Positions 46,134 to 56,256 of a stretch of 64,000 bases of DNA are shown here, one piece after another. The DNA lies in the NCBI GenBank assembly GCA_902590295.1, contig CACIWH010000001.1:45645-109644 (forward strand). Reading direction: 5' to 3'. Each line of letters starts with the position of its first letter. The first letter of the stretch is position 1. The translations under genes and the position numbers were made by a program. The notes beneath the pieces are model-generated. The model made no database searches and had not been told where the DNA came from. It worked only from the letters and a program-made list of their open reading frames with translations. Source of the DNA: an uncultured Pelagibacteraceae bacterium (GTDB lineage: Bacteria > Pseudomonadota > Alphaproteobacteria > Pelagibacterales > Pelagibacteraceae).

Positions 46134-46877
46134 TTATTTTTTTAATAAGAAATTTATACTTAAACATGTTAAATAATAAATTGATTTAATATAATTAAAT
46201 TTCATATATTTATTGTATACCCTAAAACCATCAATTATTTTTTGCATGGATGATGAAGATAATGAAGTATTAGATTTAGTCCAAAAAGTTAAAATTTCAT
46301 TTAATCCATAAATTTTATTGTTCTTTCTTAAAAGTTTTAACCACAAAACAAAGTCTTCTTTTGTTTTCAGAGAAGCAAATTTAACATCATTTTTAAGTAA
46401 GTTTTTTTTAATTATTACCGTAGATGTTCCAATATCACATGATTTTAATAAATCCTCCAATTTCAAAAAGTTTCTGGCTTTTCTATTTGCAACAACTTTT
46501 TGGTTCTGATCAATTATTGAATATGAAGTATGCGTAATATCGTAATTATTAGATTTCATAAAATTAATTTGCTTATACAATTTTTCACTTTTCCATTTGT
46601 CGTCTGCATCTAAAAATGCAATAAATTTTCCTTTAGAACAATTAATGCCTATATTTCTTGAACTCCCAGCACCTAATTTATCCTCATTTTGAATTACTGA
46701 TATTCTTTTATCTTTGTTTGCAAATTCTTTTATAAAATTTAAATCACTTTTGTTTTTATCATCATAAATAATAATTATCTCTAAATTATTGTAGGTTTGT
46801 TTTAAAACTGAGTTTATAGACTCAGATATTGTGTCTTTTTTTTTGTAATATGGAATTATTACACTTACTAAATCCAT
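46134..46877 (-). CDS. Glycosyltransferase family 2
   Basis: GT-A fold transferase of 247 residues that uses a nucleotide sugar. VSVIIPYYKKKDTISESINS (4-23) and YNNLEIIIIYDDKN make up the nucleotide site. The metal-binding DxD is in FIAFLDADDKW near 89-99, preceded by GAGSSRNIGI. After residue 190 it has a short helical end without a clear membrane anchor. It is the first gene of the minus-strand polysaccharide island, 20 bases from the rpoD stop. Acceptor and sugar are unknown. Confidence 0.88.
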   Translation of the reverse strand: MDLVSVIIPYYKKKDTISESINSVLKQTYNNLEIIIIYDDKNKSDLNFIKEFANKDKRISVIQNEDKLGAGSSRNIGINCSKGKFIAFLDADDKWKSEKLYKQINFMKSNNYDITHTSYSIIDQNQKVVANRKARNFLKLEDLLKSCDIGTSTVIIKKNLLKNDVKFASLKTKEDFVLWLKLLRKNNKIYGLNEILTFWTKSNTSLSSSSMQKIIDGFRVYNKYMKFNYIKSIYYLTCLSINFLLKK

Positions 46878-46897
46878 TTATTATCAATAATGCAAAA

Positions 46898-48754
46898 TCA
46901 ACTTTCTAAAAAACTTTTTAATTGCTTTGATCTACTAGGATGTTTAAGTTTTCTTAAAGCTTTAGCTTCAATTTGTCTAATCCTTTCACGCGTTACTGAA
47001 AATTGTAGCCCAACCTCCTCCAGAGTATGGTCTGTATTCATCCCAACACCAAATCTCATCCTTAAAACTCTTTCCTCTCTTGGTGTTAATGTTGATAAAA
47101 TTTTTGTAGTTGCCTCACTAAGATTTGATTTAATTGCTTGCTCCAAAGGTGCTAAAGCTTTTGTATCCTCGATAAAATCCCCTAAATTACTATCTTCTTC
47201 ATCGCCAACTGGTTTTTCTAATGAAACTGGTTCTTTTGAAATTTTTAAAACTTTTCTGACCTTCTCCAACGGCATTCTTAATTTTTTTGCAAGTTCCTCA
47301 GGTGTAGCTTCTCTACCAAACTCACTAAGTATAAGTCTTTGTGTTCTGACGATTTTATTTATTGTTTCAATCATATGAACAGGGATCCTAATTGTTCTTG
47401 CTTGATCTGCGATAGATCTTGTAATTGCTTGTCTTATCCACCAAGTTGCGTATGTGGAAAATTTATAACCTCTCCTATACTCGAATTTATCCACAGCTTT
47501 CATCAAACCAATATTTCCCTCTTGTATTAAGTCAAGAAACTGTAATCCACGGTTAGTGTATTTTTTTGCAATTGAAATGACGAGTCTCAAATTTGCTTCT
47601 ACCATCTCTTTTTTTGCAATACGAGACTCTTTCTCCCCTTTTTGCACTCTGCTAACTAGTTTCTTAAAATCAGTTACACTAATTCCAAGTTTATAGCTAA
47701 TTTCAACTAACCTATCTCTTATATTTTTAAATTCATTTTTATTTTTATTGAAAAAACTTTTCCAAACCGAGTTTGATGCTAAAAAATTTTTTAAATTAGG
47801 ATTGATCTCATTTCCAATATAAAACTTAATGAACTCATCTCTTGAGATTTTTTCGTTCATTGCTAGTCTTAGCAAATTACCTTCTAAAGAAATTATTTTT
47901 TTATTTTCTATGTAATGTTTCTGAACTAAGTTTTCTAATACAGATGGAGACAATTGAAGTGATTTAATTCTATTTAAAATTTCATCAACTAGCTTTTGAT
48001 AGTTTTTTTCTTTTGCTGTAGAGTACTTAACATTACTTAAAATATTATCCAGTTTTTCTTTCTGAAGTTTAAGTAGTTTTGAATAGTTTTTAGTTAAATT
48101 ATTAACTGTGTCTAACACCTTTGGTTTGATTTCACTTTCCATGGCTGCCAAAGTAGGATTAAATTCATCTTCATCATCAGAGCTACTGTTCTCTTTTTTC
48201 TCTTCAAGTGAACTATCTTTACCTGTCTGCACATCACCTTTGTTTTTTTTATCTTTTAACCCTTGTGATGAATTTTCCTCTTCCATATAGTTTGTATCTA
48301 TATCTATAATTTCTCTTACCATTATTTCATCTTTTTGTAGTTTTTCGTTCCACTCGTTAAATTGTTGAGCGGTAATTGGACTTTGAGATAATGCATTTAG
48401 CATAACATCTTTTCCTGCTTCGATTCTTTTAGCGATCGCAATTTCTCCCTCTCTTGATAGAAGTTCGACACCCCCCATTTCTCTTAGATACATACGAATT
48501 GGATCGTCACTTTTTTCTAAACTTTTTGGTTCTTCTTTATTTTGATTGTCTCTTTTTTTTATTGCTTTGAAATCAGATTTCTTTTCCACAAGTGATATCT
48601 TCTCATCTAATATATGAAGAAAAGCTTGTGATAAGTTTTGACTTGATAAATTTCTTTTTCCTAAAGATTTACTGAGTTCTTCATGAGTTATAAAACCTCT
48701 GTGGACACCTCGGCCCATAAGTCTTGCAAATGATTTTGTAATAATTCTTTCCAC
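46898..48754 (-). CDS. rpoD: RNA polymerase primary sigma factor (sigma70)
   Basis: Housekeeping sigma factor. The 618 residues begin at GTG. Residues 5-60 look like region 1.1. Region 1.2 is [21 protein letters not shown] near 84-104, and an acidic Lys/Glu/Ser-rich non-conserved region follows. Then come region 2 ([38 protein letters not shown]), region 3, and region 4 with [33 protein letters not shown]. The conserved region 2.4 and 4.2 residues agree with the TTGACA/TATAAT-like promoters suggested in this window. It follows dnaG by 67 bases, forming the yqeY-dnaG-rpoD macromolecular synthesis block. Confidence 0.97.
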   Translation of the reverse strand: MERIITKSFARLMGRGVHRGFITHEELSKSLGKRNLSSQNLSQAFLHILDEKISLVEKKSDFKAIKKRDNQNKEEPKSLEKSDDPIRMYLREMGGVELLSREGEIAIAKRIEAGKDVMLNALSQSPITAQQFNEWNEKLQKDEIMVREIIDIDTNYMEEENSSQGLKDKKNKGDVQTGKDSSLEEKKENSSSDDEDEFNPTLAAMESEIKPKVLDTVNNLTKNYSKLLKLQKEKLDNILSNVKYSTAKEKNYQKLVDEILNRIKSLQLSPSVLENLVQKHYIENKKIISLEGNLLRLAMNEKISRDEFIKFYIGNEINPNLKNFLASNSVWKSFFNKNKNEFKNIRDRLVEISYKLGISVTDFKKLVSRVQKGEKESRIAKKEMVEANLRLVISIAKKYTNRGLQFLDLIQEGNIGLMKAVDKFEYRRGYKFSTYATWWIRQAITRSIADQARTIRIPVHMIETINKIVRTQRLILSEFGREATPEELAKKLRMPLEKVRKVLKISKEPVSLEKPVGDEEDSNLGDFIEDTKALAPLEQAIKSNLSEATTKILSTLTPREERVLRMRFGVGMNTDHTLEEVGLQFSVTRERIRQIEAKALRKLKHPSRSKQLKSFLES

Positions 48755-48821
48755 AGTTAAAAAATTTGGAAATACTTATATAAAGACAATTTTAGAAAAA
48801 TCTACGTTTTTTTATCTCTAT

Positions 48822-50594
48822 TTAATTAATATTTTGCTCTTTTTTTAGCCTTCTAATTTCATCAAAAGTATTTTGATTAAAATCTTCAGCAAATTTTGAT
48901 TCTAATTCTTGTATCCTTAATTCTAAGCTATAAGTTTTAAGGTCTTTTTTTATATCTTCAAAAATTTCCAAAATTTTTAATTGATTTTTGTCATCTTTTT
49001 TAACTATGTGTTTTACGGTTGCAAACTTATTAATATTGTCTAAAAACTTTTTATCAATATTTATATTGCTATGATCTCCTTTTCTTAATTTTTGATCAAT
49101 TAGTTGAAATAAAATTTTATTTTCTTTTGAAAAAAATAATAAATTGTCCAGTAAATCTAAACGATGATAAAAGAAATCTAAATTATTTAAAATTAAGTAT
49201 AATATAGAAAACTCTTTAATTTCGACAGAGGAAAATTTTTGTGTCTCCTTGTATATATTTTTTGTAATTTCGAGAGATTTAGCTTTTTTAGGTTTATAAT
49301 TCTTTTTTGTAAAATTTGATTTTGAAGGAAGAAAAACTGATAACTCTTCTAAAAAAAATCCTAAAACATATTTTTTTACAACTGTATCAATTATAGAATT
49401 AGCTAAGGTCATCATTTTTTTTTCAATCATGGCAAGGTCTGTGGGCGTTTTTTTTGAATTACTTAAGTAGTGATTAAAAATAAATTTATGTATTTGTATT
49501 TTATTTTCAGTAGAATATTTTAAAAAATGTTCTTTGCCTTTATCTTCTACAAAACTATCAGGATCTTCACCATTTGGTAAAAACAAGAAAGAGATTTGTT
49601 TTTCGGGTTGTAAGAATTTTAAAGAATTTTCAGCTGCTCTTAAAGCTGCCTTGTAACCACTGTCATCTCCATCAAAACAAATAATAATTTCTGAAAAGAA
49701 TTGTCCCAATAATACAATTTGTTTGTTTGTAAGTGCAGTGCCAAGATTAGCAACACAATTAAATATTTGATTATTATATAATTTTATAACATCCATATAC
49801 CCTTCAACTAAATAAACTTCATTATATTTATTTGAAATCTTTCTTGCTTTATTTAAGTTATAAAGATTATTTCCTTTCTTGAAAAAATTAGTTTCAGAGG
49901 AATTAATATATTTTGCAATTTTTTTATTATCCTCAATTATCCTGCCGCCAATAGCAATTGGCTTACCAGTTAAAGAGTAAATGGGGAAAATCAATCTCCC
50001 CCTAAATCTATCGACATATTCATTTCTTCTTTCGTCTAAATAAAACAAACCAGAATCTTTTAAACTTTTTTCCTCAAACTGACTGCTCAACTCTAAAAAT
50101 GTCTTTGTATTAAATGGTACATAACCTAAATTAAATTCTTCAACAGTCTCTTTATTTAAATTTCTTTTTTTCAAATATTCTAAAACTTTTTTATTTGTTG
50201 GTGTTGATGAAGTTATATTTTCTTTGTTTCTCTCTATATAAGAGGAGTAAATTTCAGTATATACATTCCAATCTTTTTCTCTTTGTTCATCTTGTTTAGT
50301 AAATCTATAAGGTTGTAATCCGGCCTGATTTGCTAGAGTTCTAACTGCTTCTCCAAATTTTAGATTTTGGGTTTTCATTAAAAAATCAAATATGTTTCCA
50401 TGTTCTCCTGTGCTAAAGCAATGATAAAAACCTTTTTCATCATTAATTGTGAAAGAAGGTGTTTTTTCATTCTTAAAAGGTGACAGACCAACAAATTCCT
50501 TACCTCTTTTTTTAATTGCTACAAATTTAGATACTACAGAAGAAACTTTTAATCTTGATTTTATCTCTTCTAAATATTCCTTTGGGTATTTCAT
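48822..50594 (-). CDS. dnaG: DNA primase
   Basis: Makes RNA primers for replication. The 590 residues have the N-terminal CHC2-like domain (1-100), TOPRIM core and helicase-binding C-terminus. In the first domain, where zinc-binding primases have Cys-x2-His and Cys-x2-Cys, this protein has Ser38, Lys41, Cys59 and Thr62 (GLSPFKNEKTPSF, YHCFSTGEHGN), so the zinc site is lost though the fold is recognisable. TOPRIM residues are intact: Glu264 in YLVEGYMDV and Asp308/Asp310 in CFDGDDSGYKAA. The RNA polymerase basic loop RFRGRLIFPI lies near 196-205. It lies between yqeY and rpoD. Confidence 0.96.
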   Translation of the reverse strand: MKYPKEYLEEIKSRLKVSSVVSKFVAIKKRGKEFVGLSPFKNEKTPSFTINDEKGFYHCFSTGEHGNIFDFLMKTQNLKFGEAVRTLANQAGLQPYRFTKQDEQREKDWNVYTEIYSSYIERNKENITSSTPTNKKVLEYLKKRNLNKETVEEFNLGYVPFNTKTFLELSSQFEEKSLKDSGLFYLDERRNEYVDRFRGRLIFPIYSLTGKPIAIGGRIIEDNKKIAKYINSSETNFFKKGNNLYNLNKARKISNKYNEVYLVEGYMDVIKLYNNQIFNCVANLGTALTNKQIVLLGQFFSEIIICFDGDDSGYKAALRAAENSLKFLQPEKQISFLFLPNGEDPDSFVEDKGKEHFLKYSTENKIQIHKFIFNHYLSNSKKTPTDLAMIEKKMMTLANSIIDTVVKKYVLGFFLEELSVFLPSKSNFTKKNYKPKKAKSLEITKNIYKETQKFSSVEIKEFSILYLILNNLDFFYHRLDLLDNLLFFSKENKILFQLIDQKLRKGDHSNINIDKKFLDNINKFATVKHIVKKDDKNQLKILEIFEDIKKDLKTYSLELRIQELESKFAEDFNQNTFDEIRRLKKEQNIN

Positions 50595-50604
50595 ATTAAA
50601 TAAA

Positions 50605-51066
50605 TCATTTATTTAAAATCTCTTTTAAAACTTTGCCAGCTAAAGAAAAATCTAATGTATCGGAATACTTTTTTTTTAACTCTCCCATCACCCTGCCCAT
50701 ATCTTTTATTGATGATGCTTTTGTAGAGCCTATCACTTCACTACAAATTTTCTTTGTTTCTTCCTCGCTCATTTGTTTTGGTAAGTAGCTTGATAAAATT
50801 TCTTGCTCTTGTTTTTCGATTTGAAGCAAATCATCTCTATTATTTTTCTTATAAACTTCTATTGATTCGGCTCTTTGTTTAATCATTTTCTTTAACATTT
50901 TTTTGATATCATCATCATCAGTCTCTTTTTTATGGGGTCCTGATCTATTGGCAATATCTAATTCTTTAATTCCAGATAATATTAACCTGTAAGTTGATAT
51001 TTTTATTTTATCTTTTAATTTAAGTGAATTTTTGTAGTCAAAATCTATCTTGTCTTTAATAGCCAT
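50605..51066 (-). CDS. yqeY: GatB/YqeY domain protein
   Basis: A 153-residue helical protein related to the tRNA-binding tail of GatB. Its role is unknown, though it is often grouped with dnaG and rpoD, as here. I start it at the ATG at 51066 (MAIKDKIDFDYKNS); a TTG 36 bases upstream is possible but unlikely. KDKIKISTYRLILSGIKELDIA, KMIKQRAESIEVYKKNNRDDLLQIEKQE, SSYLPKQMSEEE and MGRVMGELKKKY are family stretches. It is divergent from carA and first in the operon with dnaG, 10 bases away. Confidence 0.9.
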   Translation of the reverse strand: MAIKDKIDFDYKNSLKLKDKIKISTYRLILSGIKELDIANRSGPHKKETDDDDIKKMLKKMIKQRAESIEVYKKNNRDDLLQIEKQEQEILSSYLPKQMSEEETKKICSEVIGSTKASSIKDMGRVMGELKKKYSDTLDFSLAGKVLKEILNK

Positions 51067-51142
51067 TATCACAAACTTACTTTTAAAGAGAAATTTCTTC
51101 AAAAGAAAAAATAATTTTTTTTAGAATTTTCCATTAGATATG

Positions 51143-51171
51143 TTGCGGAAAAAAGGGTTTTATTGTATTAA
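51143..51171 (+). promoter_or_regulatory. Sigma70-type promoter for carAB
   Basis: TTGCGG (51143-51148), a 17-base spacer, then TATTAA (51166-51171), both four of six to consensus and correctly spaced. It would start transcription near 51178, about 15 bases before the carA TTG, inside the palindrome noted at 51177-51188. Prediction by eye. Confidence 0.42.
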
Positions 51172-51176
51172 CCTTT

Positions 51177-51188
51177 AACTCATGAGTT
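51177..51188. promoter_or_regulatory. 12-base perfect palindrome at the carA start site
   Basis: AACTCATGAGTT is fully self-complementary and lies four bases before the carA initiation codon, over the predicted transcription start. It may be an operator for a regulator of pyrimidine or arginine synthesis, or chance in an AT-rich gap. No second copy was noticed elsewhere in the intergenic regions of the window. Confidence 0.3.
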
Positions 51189-51192
51189 GTAA

Positions 51193-52386
51193 TTGACATC
51201 AAAACAGAAAAACAAAACTTCAAATTTTTCTAATTTACGCCCAGCCATTTTAGTTCTTGAAAATAAGTCAATATTTAAAGGCATCGGATTAGGTTATCAA
51301 GGAGAGGCAACTGGGGAAGTTTGTTTTAATACCTCGTTAACAGGTTATCAAGAAATTATGTCAGATCCATCGTATGCTGGACAAATAATTAATTTTACTT
51401 TTCCTCACATAGGGAATGTTGGAACTAATAACGAGGATATTGAGTCAGACAAAATTTGGACTAGAGGTGTAATATTTAATTCTGAAATAACAAGCCCTTC
51501 AAATTATAGATCTCTTCAAAATTTAGATAGCTGGCTGAAAAAAAATAAAATAGTTGGAATAACTGGTTTGGATACTAGAGGCTTGACAAATTTTATTAGG
51601 GATAAGGGAGCGCCCAAAGGTACAATAGCAAATTTTAAAGACGGAAAATTCAACATAAGTAAGTTAATAAAAAAGTCGACAAATTGGCCTGGATTAAAAG
51701 GTATGGATCTTGCTAAAGAAGTAACAACTCCAAAAACTTATACCTGGAAAGGATTAAAAACTTGGAAAAAAATTAAAGGATTTGAAAAAAATAAAAAAAG
51801 AAAATTCAAGATTGTTGCAATAGATTTTGGAATAAAGAAAAATATACTTAGATATTTTTCTAATTATGATTGTGAAGTTAAAGTAGTTTCATGCAAAAAA
51901 AAATCGGATGAAATTTTTAAATTAAAACCCCATGGTGTTTTTTTATCAAATGGTCCAGGAGATCCAGCTGCAACCGGAAAATATGCAATTAATGTTGTAA
52001 AAAATATAATACAGAGCGGTTTACCTTTATTTGGTATTTGTTTGGGTCATCAAATATTGGCCCTTGCTTTAAAAGCAAAAACAAGAAAAATGAAATTAGG
52101 ACACAGAGGCGCTAACCATCCTGTAAAAAATTTAATAACTAATAAAGTTGAAATAACAAGCCAAAACCATGGGTTCGAAGTAATAAAAGAAAGCTTAAAG
52201 AAAGATACTGAAATAACTCACTTATCTTTATTTGATAATTCTATTGAAGGTATAAGATTAAAAAACAAACCAGTTTTTTCTGTTCAATACCATCCAGAGG
52301 CAAACCCGGGTCCCCAAGATAGCAAATATTTATTTAGTCATTTCATGGAAGATGTAAAAAAATATGCCAAAAAGAAAAGATATTAA
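51193..52386 (+). CDS. carA: Carbamoyl-phosphate synthase small subunit
   Basis: Glutaminase subunit that gives ammonia to CarB for carbamoyl phosphate, precursor of arginine and pyrimidines. The 397-residue frame starts at TTG (51193); the first certain family residues are [21 protein letters not shown] from about 16. The class I amidotransferase triad is intact: Cys283 in LFGICLGHQ, His367 and Glu369 in [20 protein letters not shown] is also typical. It overlaps carB by 23 bases. The start codon is preceded by a palindrome and by no strong ribosome site. Confidence 0.96.
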   Translation: MTSKQKNKTSNFSNLRPAILVLENKSIFKGIGLGYQGEATGEVCFNTSLTGYQEIMSDPSYAGQIINFTFPHIGNVGTNNEDIESDKIWTRGVIFNSEITSPSNYRSLQNLDSWLKKNKIVGITGLDTRGLTNFIRDKGAPKGTIANFKDGKFNISKLIKKSTNWPGLKGMDLAKEVTTPKTYTWKGLKTWKKIKGFEKNKKRKFKIVAIDFGIKKNILRYFSNYDCEVKVVSCKKKSDEIFKLKPHGVFLSNGPGDPAATGKYAINVVKNIIQSGLPLFGICLGHQILALALKAKTRKMKLGHRGANHPVKNLITNKVEITSQNHGFEVIKESLKKDTEITHLSLFDNSIEGIRLKNKPVFSVQYHPEANPGPQDSKYLFSHFMEDVKKYAKKKRY

Positions 52387-55300
52387 AAAAATATTAGTCA
52401 TTGGAGCTGGTCCAATAATTATTGGTCAAGCATGTGAGTTTGATTATTCTGGTACACAAGCTTGTAAAGCTCTAAAAGATGAAGGGTATAAAGTCATATT
52501 AATTAATTCTAACCCTGCAACAATTATGACTGATCCTGGCGTTGCAGACAAAACATATATTGAGCCTATATCACTATTGGTACTTGAGGAAGTTATAAAA
52601 AAAGAAAAACCAGATGCAATTTTGCCTACAATGGGTGGGCAGACTGCATTAAATCTTGCAATAAGTGCTGAAAAAATCGGTTTATTAAAAAAATATAAAA
52701 TTGAACTTATAGGTGCAAATTCAAAAGCAATTGCTAATGCAGAAGACAGAAAGAAATTTAGAAAAAATATGACTGATATTGGTTTAGATTTACCTAAGTC
52801 TGAAATATTAAATACCTTATCAAATTCAAAAAAATGTTTAAAAAAAATAGGTTTACCAGCAATAATTAGACCTTCATTTACTTTGGGTGGTTTAGGTGGT
52901 GGAATTGCAAGAACAAAAAAAGATTTTTTTGAAATAGTAAAAGAAGGCATGAGAGAGTCACCACAAAATCAAGTTTTGGTGGAAGAATGTCTTGATGGGT
53001 GGAAAGAGTTCGAGATGGAAGTGGTCAGAGATAAAAATGACAATTGTATAATAATTTGTTCAATTGAAAATGTTGATCCTATGGGAACTCACACTGGTGA
53101 CTCAGTCACAATAGCACCAGCCTTAACACTAACTGATAAAGAATACCAGGTAATGAGAAATGCATCTATTGCATGTCTAAGAAAAATTGGTGTTGAAACT
53201 GGTGGCTCCAATGTTCAATTTGCAATTAATCCTAAAAATGGAAGGATGGTAATAATTGAGATGAATCCAAGAGTTTCAAGATCATCTGCTTTAGCATCTA
53301 AAGCTACAGGTTTTCCAATTGCTAAAGTAGCTGCAAAGTTAGCCGTAGGTTACACATTAGATGAACTTCAAAATGAAATTACAAAAGTAACACCCGCCTC
53401 TTTTGAACCAACTATAGATTATGTAGTTACAAAAATTCCTAGATTTACCTTTGAAAAATTTTCAGACACAGATGCAATTTTAGGAACATCTATGAGATCT
53501 GTGGGTGAGGCAATGGCAATTGGAAGAAATTTTAAAGAGTCTTTACAAAAAGCACTTGTATCTCTTGAAATTGGCTTATCAGGATTAGACGACATATTTA
53601 GTTATAATAAAAAAGAGATTTTAAAAAAATTAAAAATTAATATTCCTAACAAGTTGCTTCTTATTGCTGAAGCTTTTAGAAAAAAAATTTCAATAAATAC
53701 GATTTACAAGTTATCTAAAGTTGACCCTTGGTTTTTAAATCAAATAAAAGAATTAGTTGAGGAAGAAAATAAATTAGCATTAAGAGGTCTACCAAAGAAA
53801 TTTGGGGAATTTAATAGAATTAAGTCTATAGGATTTTCTGATAAAAAAATTTCAAAAATAATCGGAATAAATGAAAATATAGTAAAATTGAAAAGAAAAG
53901 CTCTAAAAGTTTTGCCAGTGTTTAAAAAAGTTGATACTTGCGCAGCTGAATTTAAGTCTTTTACTCCTTATATGTATTCGACTTATCAAAGAAATTTTTC
54001 TTTTAAAATTGAGTGTGAATCCGAACCAACAAATAAAAAGAAAATTATAATTCTTGGTGGAGGTCCTAATAGAATTGGTCAAGGAATAGAATTTGATTAT
54101 TGCTGTTGTCAGGCTAGCTTTTCTTTGAAAGAAGCTGGATATGAAACAATTATGATTAACTGTAATCCTGAAACGGTTTCTACAGATTATGACACGAGTG
54201 ATAGATTATATTTTGAACCTTTGATCGAAGAATATGTTGAAAATATAATTTTAAAAGAAAAGTCAAAAGGTAATCTCTTAGGTATAATTGCGCAATTTGG
54301 TGGCCAAACTCCTATTAAACTAGCAAAATTTTTACATGATAATAATTTGCCAATTCTAGGAACTCAATATACTTCAATCGATTTAGCAGAAGACAGAGAC
54401 AGATTTAGAGAACTGCTTATCAAATTAAAACTTAAACAAGCAGAAAGTGGAATTGCATATAAATTTGATCAAGCAATCAAAATTTCTGAAAAAATTGGCT
54501 TACCTGTTGTTGTTAGACCATCTTATGTCTTAGGAGGAAGGGCTATGGAAATTGTCCATGATAGAAGCCAATTAAAACAATTTATAACTGAAGCTTTTAA
54601 AGCATCAGAAAAAAATCCAATTTTAATTGATAAATTTATTGATAATGCAATGGAAGTAGATGTTGATGCGATCTCAGATGGGAAAGATGTTTATGTTGCT
54701 GGAATAATGCAACATATTGAAGAGGCAGGTATACACTCAGGTGACTCAGCTTGTTGCTTACCGCCAGTATCTATAAAAGCAAACATTTTAAAAGAATTAA
54801 AAGTTCAAACAAGAAAGCTGGCATTAGCTTTAAAAGTTAGAGGATTTTTAAATATACAATTTGCAATAAAAAAAGATGAGATTTATGTAATTGAAGTTAA
54901 TCCAAGGGCTAGTAGAACTGTACCTTTTGTCTCTAAAGCTAACGGTATACCACTTGCAAAAATTGCATCGAGAATTATGTCAGGTGAAAAATTAAATAAA
55001 TATAAATTAAAATATAAAACTAATAAAAAATTTGCTGTAAAAGAAGCAGTTTTTCCTTTTAATAAATTCCCTGATAGCGACGTCCTATTGGGACCAGAGA
55101 TGAAATCAACTGGGGAGGTTATGGGTTTTGATAAAGATTTTGGTATGGCGGTAGCAAAAAGTCAAATAGCTGCTTCAAATTCTTTACCTATAAAAGGAAT
55201 GGCTTTTTTGTCAGTCAAAGACTCTCATAAGCAGGAAATTGTTGGTATAGCTCAAAGATTGATTAAACTTGGATTCACTCTTTCGGCTACAAAAGGTACC

Positions 55301-55588
55301 TCGGATATTATTAAAAAGAATGGAATGAAATGTAGAAAAATTAATAAAGTAAGTAGTGGCAGACCTCATATAGTCGATGTTTTAAATTCAAAAAAAATAT
55401 CTCTTGTAATAAATACTGGAGGTGGAAATTCAGAGCATAGAATTAATGACGCGAGAGCTTTAAGAAGAGGGGCATTAGCAAATAAAATTCCATATTGTAC
55501 AAATATGTCTACTGCTTATTCTTTTCTTGAGGCGATAAAATCTTTGAAAACTACTAGACTAAAGGTCCAATCTTTACAGGATAATTAG
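52364..55588 (+). CDS. carB: Carbamoyl-phosphate synthase large subunit
   Basis: Two-step ATP-dependent synthesis of carbamoyl phosphate from bicarbonate and ammonia supplied by CarA. The 1074 residues match CarB (1073 in E. coli). It has two homologous ATP-grasp halves, each starting with a [21 protein letters not shown] motif (first near 14-30) and again [19 protein letters not shown] near 564-582. [20 protein letters not shown] and [14 protein letters not shown] fit the two grasp sites. The C-terminal MGS-like regulatory domain (about 935-1070) is present, so allosteric control is likely. The ATG at 52364 gives MPKRKDIKK, the usual alphaproteobacterial beginning, and overlaps carA by 23 bases. 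Confidence 0.97.
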   Translation: MPKRKDIKKILVIGAGPIIIGQACEFDYSGTQACKALKDEGYKVILINSNPATIMTDPGVADKTYIEPISLLVLEEVIKKEKPDAILPTMGGQTALNLAISAEKIGLLKKYKIELIGANSKAIANAEDRKKFRKNMTDIGLDLPKSEILNTLSNSKKCLKKIGLPAIIRPSFTLGGLGGGIARTKKDFFEIVKEGMRESPQNQVLVEECLDGWKEFEMEVVRDKNDNCIIICSIENVDPMGTHTGDSVTIAPALTLTDKEYQVMRNASIACLRKIGVETGGSNVQFAINPKNGRMVIIEMNPRVSRSSALASKATGFPIAKVAAKLAVGYTLDELQNEITKVTPASFEPTIDYVVTKIPRFTFEKFSDTDAILGTSMRSVGEAMAIGRNFKESLQKALVSLEIGLSGLDDIFSYNKKEILKKLKINIPNKLLLIAEAFRKKISINTIYKLSKVDPWFLNQIKELVEEENKLALRGLPKKFGEFNRIKSIGFSDKKISKIIGINENIVKLKRKALKVLPVFKKVDTCAAEFKSFTPYMYSTYQRNFSFKIECESEPTNKKKIIILGGGPNRIGQGIEFDYCCCQASFSLKEAGYETIMINCNPETVSTDYDTSDRLYFEPLIEEYVENIILKEKSKGNLLGIIAQFGGQTPIKLAKFLHDNNLPILGTQYTSIDLAEDRDRFRELLIKLKLKQAESGIAYKFDQAIKISEKIGLPVVVRPSYVLGGRAMEIVHDRSQLKQFITEAFKASEKNPILIDKFIDNAMEVDVDAISDGKDVYVAGIMQHIEEAGIHSGDSACCLPPVSIKANILKELKVQTRKLALALKVRGFLNIQFAIKKDEIYVIEVNPRASRTVPFVSKANGIPLAKIASRIMSGEKLNKYKLKYKTNKKFAVKEAVFPFNKFPDSDVLLGPEMKSTGEVMGFDKDFGMAVAKSQIAASNSLPIKGMAFLSVKDSHKQEIVGIAQRLIKLGFTLSATKGTSDIIKKNGMKCRKINKVSSGRPHIVDVLNSKKISLVINTGGGNSEHRINDARALRRGALANKIPYCTNMSTAYSFLEAIKSLKTTRLKVQSLQDN

Positions 55589-55592
55589 ATCT

Positions 55593-56255
55593 TTAATTAA
55601 CTTTCCAGTCTGTCTTAAAGGTAACATAGTTGACCTGGAGACATCTTCTTTCTTTTACGATCTCTTTTTTTTCCATACCATGCCATGTATCTGGGCCACT
55701 AGAAAAAAAATATCCATAATTATCTCTATATGGAACAGTTTTGGTCAATTTAAGGTCTTTGTTATAAAAGTCAGTGCCAAGGTCCTCGCTTTCATTTTCT
55801 TTATTAACGAATAACAAGCATGACATTAATTTTTCTTTTATGTCACAGTGTGGTTTTAACCAGAAACCTTTCCTGTCACATATAACCTCAACCCTTACGT
55901 AAGAATTGGATAGATCTTTATTAATTAATTTTGATATCTTATTATGCGTTTCTTTGTTCTGAAGTTCTTCAATCAAGCTTTTTAATGCTGGAAAATTTTT
56001 TTCATTCTCTTTTGTTATAAAACATCTGAATTTTAAAGCTTTGCCCCCATCTGATATACCCTCTCTAAATTCTCCTTGACCACCATCAATTGCTCTTGTT
56101 CCATCATAATTAATATTGTGTTCAATTGGATTATCTATCTCAGCCTTTATAATTTCTTTTATTTGATCATCAGTAAGAGGTTTGTTTAGTTCCCAGTGAT
56201 CAAAGGGTTCGCTGAATTTTGAGGAATTATTATCTAATGATTTTAAAAATGACAT
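55593..56255 (-). CDS. Putative 2-oxoglutarate/Fe(II)-dependent oxygenase
   Basis: A 220-residue protein with a double-stranded beta-helix look. Iron ligands fit His136 and Asp138 in WLKPHCDIKEKL and His192 in DTWHGMEKKE; Arg203 or Arg204 in KERRCLQVNYV fits the 2-oxoglutarate-binding position. No signal peptide. Substrate is unknown; related proteins hydroxylate small molecules or peptide residues. It follows an ELM1-like gene by one base, so the two form an operon, and it is convergent with carB four bases away. It could be linked to glycan or lipid work if ELM1-like proteins handle sugars, but this is speculative. Confidence 0.68.
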   Translation of the reverse strand: MSFLKSLDNNSSKFSEPFDHWELNKPLTDDQIKEIIKAEIDNPIEHNINYDGTRAIDGGQGEFREGISDGGKALKFRCFITKENEKNFPALKSLIEELQNKETHNKISKLINKDLSNSYVRVEVICDRKGFWLKPHCDIKEKLMSCLLFVNKENESEDLGTDFYNKDLKLTKTVPYRDNYGYFFSSGPDTWHGMEKKEIVKERRCLQVNYVTFKTDWKVN

Positions 56256-56256
56256 T

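Noticed and set aside
46890..47378. A 162-codon plus-strand open frame opposite the 3' end of rpoD.
   Set aside because: It is the reverse of conserved sigma region 4 and region 3 codons; it has no ribosome site and no recognisable protein pattern.
52444..52950. A 168-codon minus-strand open frame inside carB.
   Set aside because: It is fully antisense to the ATP-grasp domain and has no motif or supporting context.
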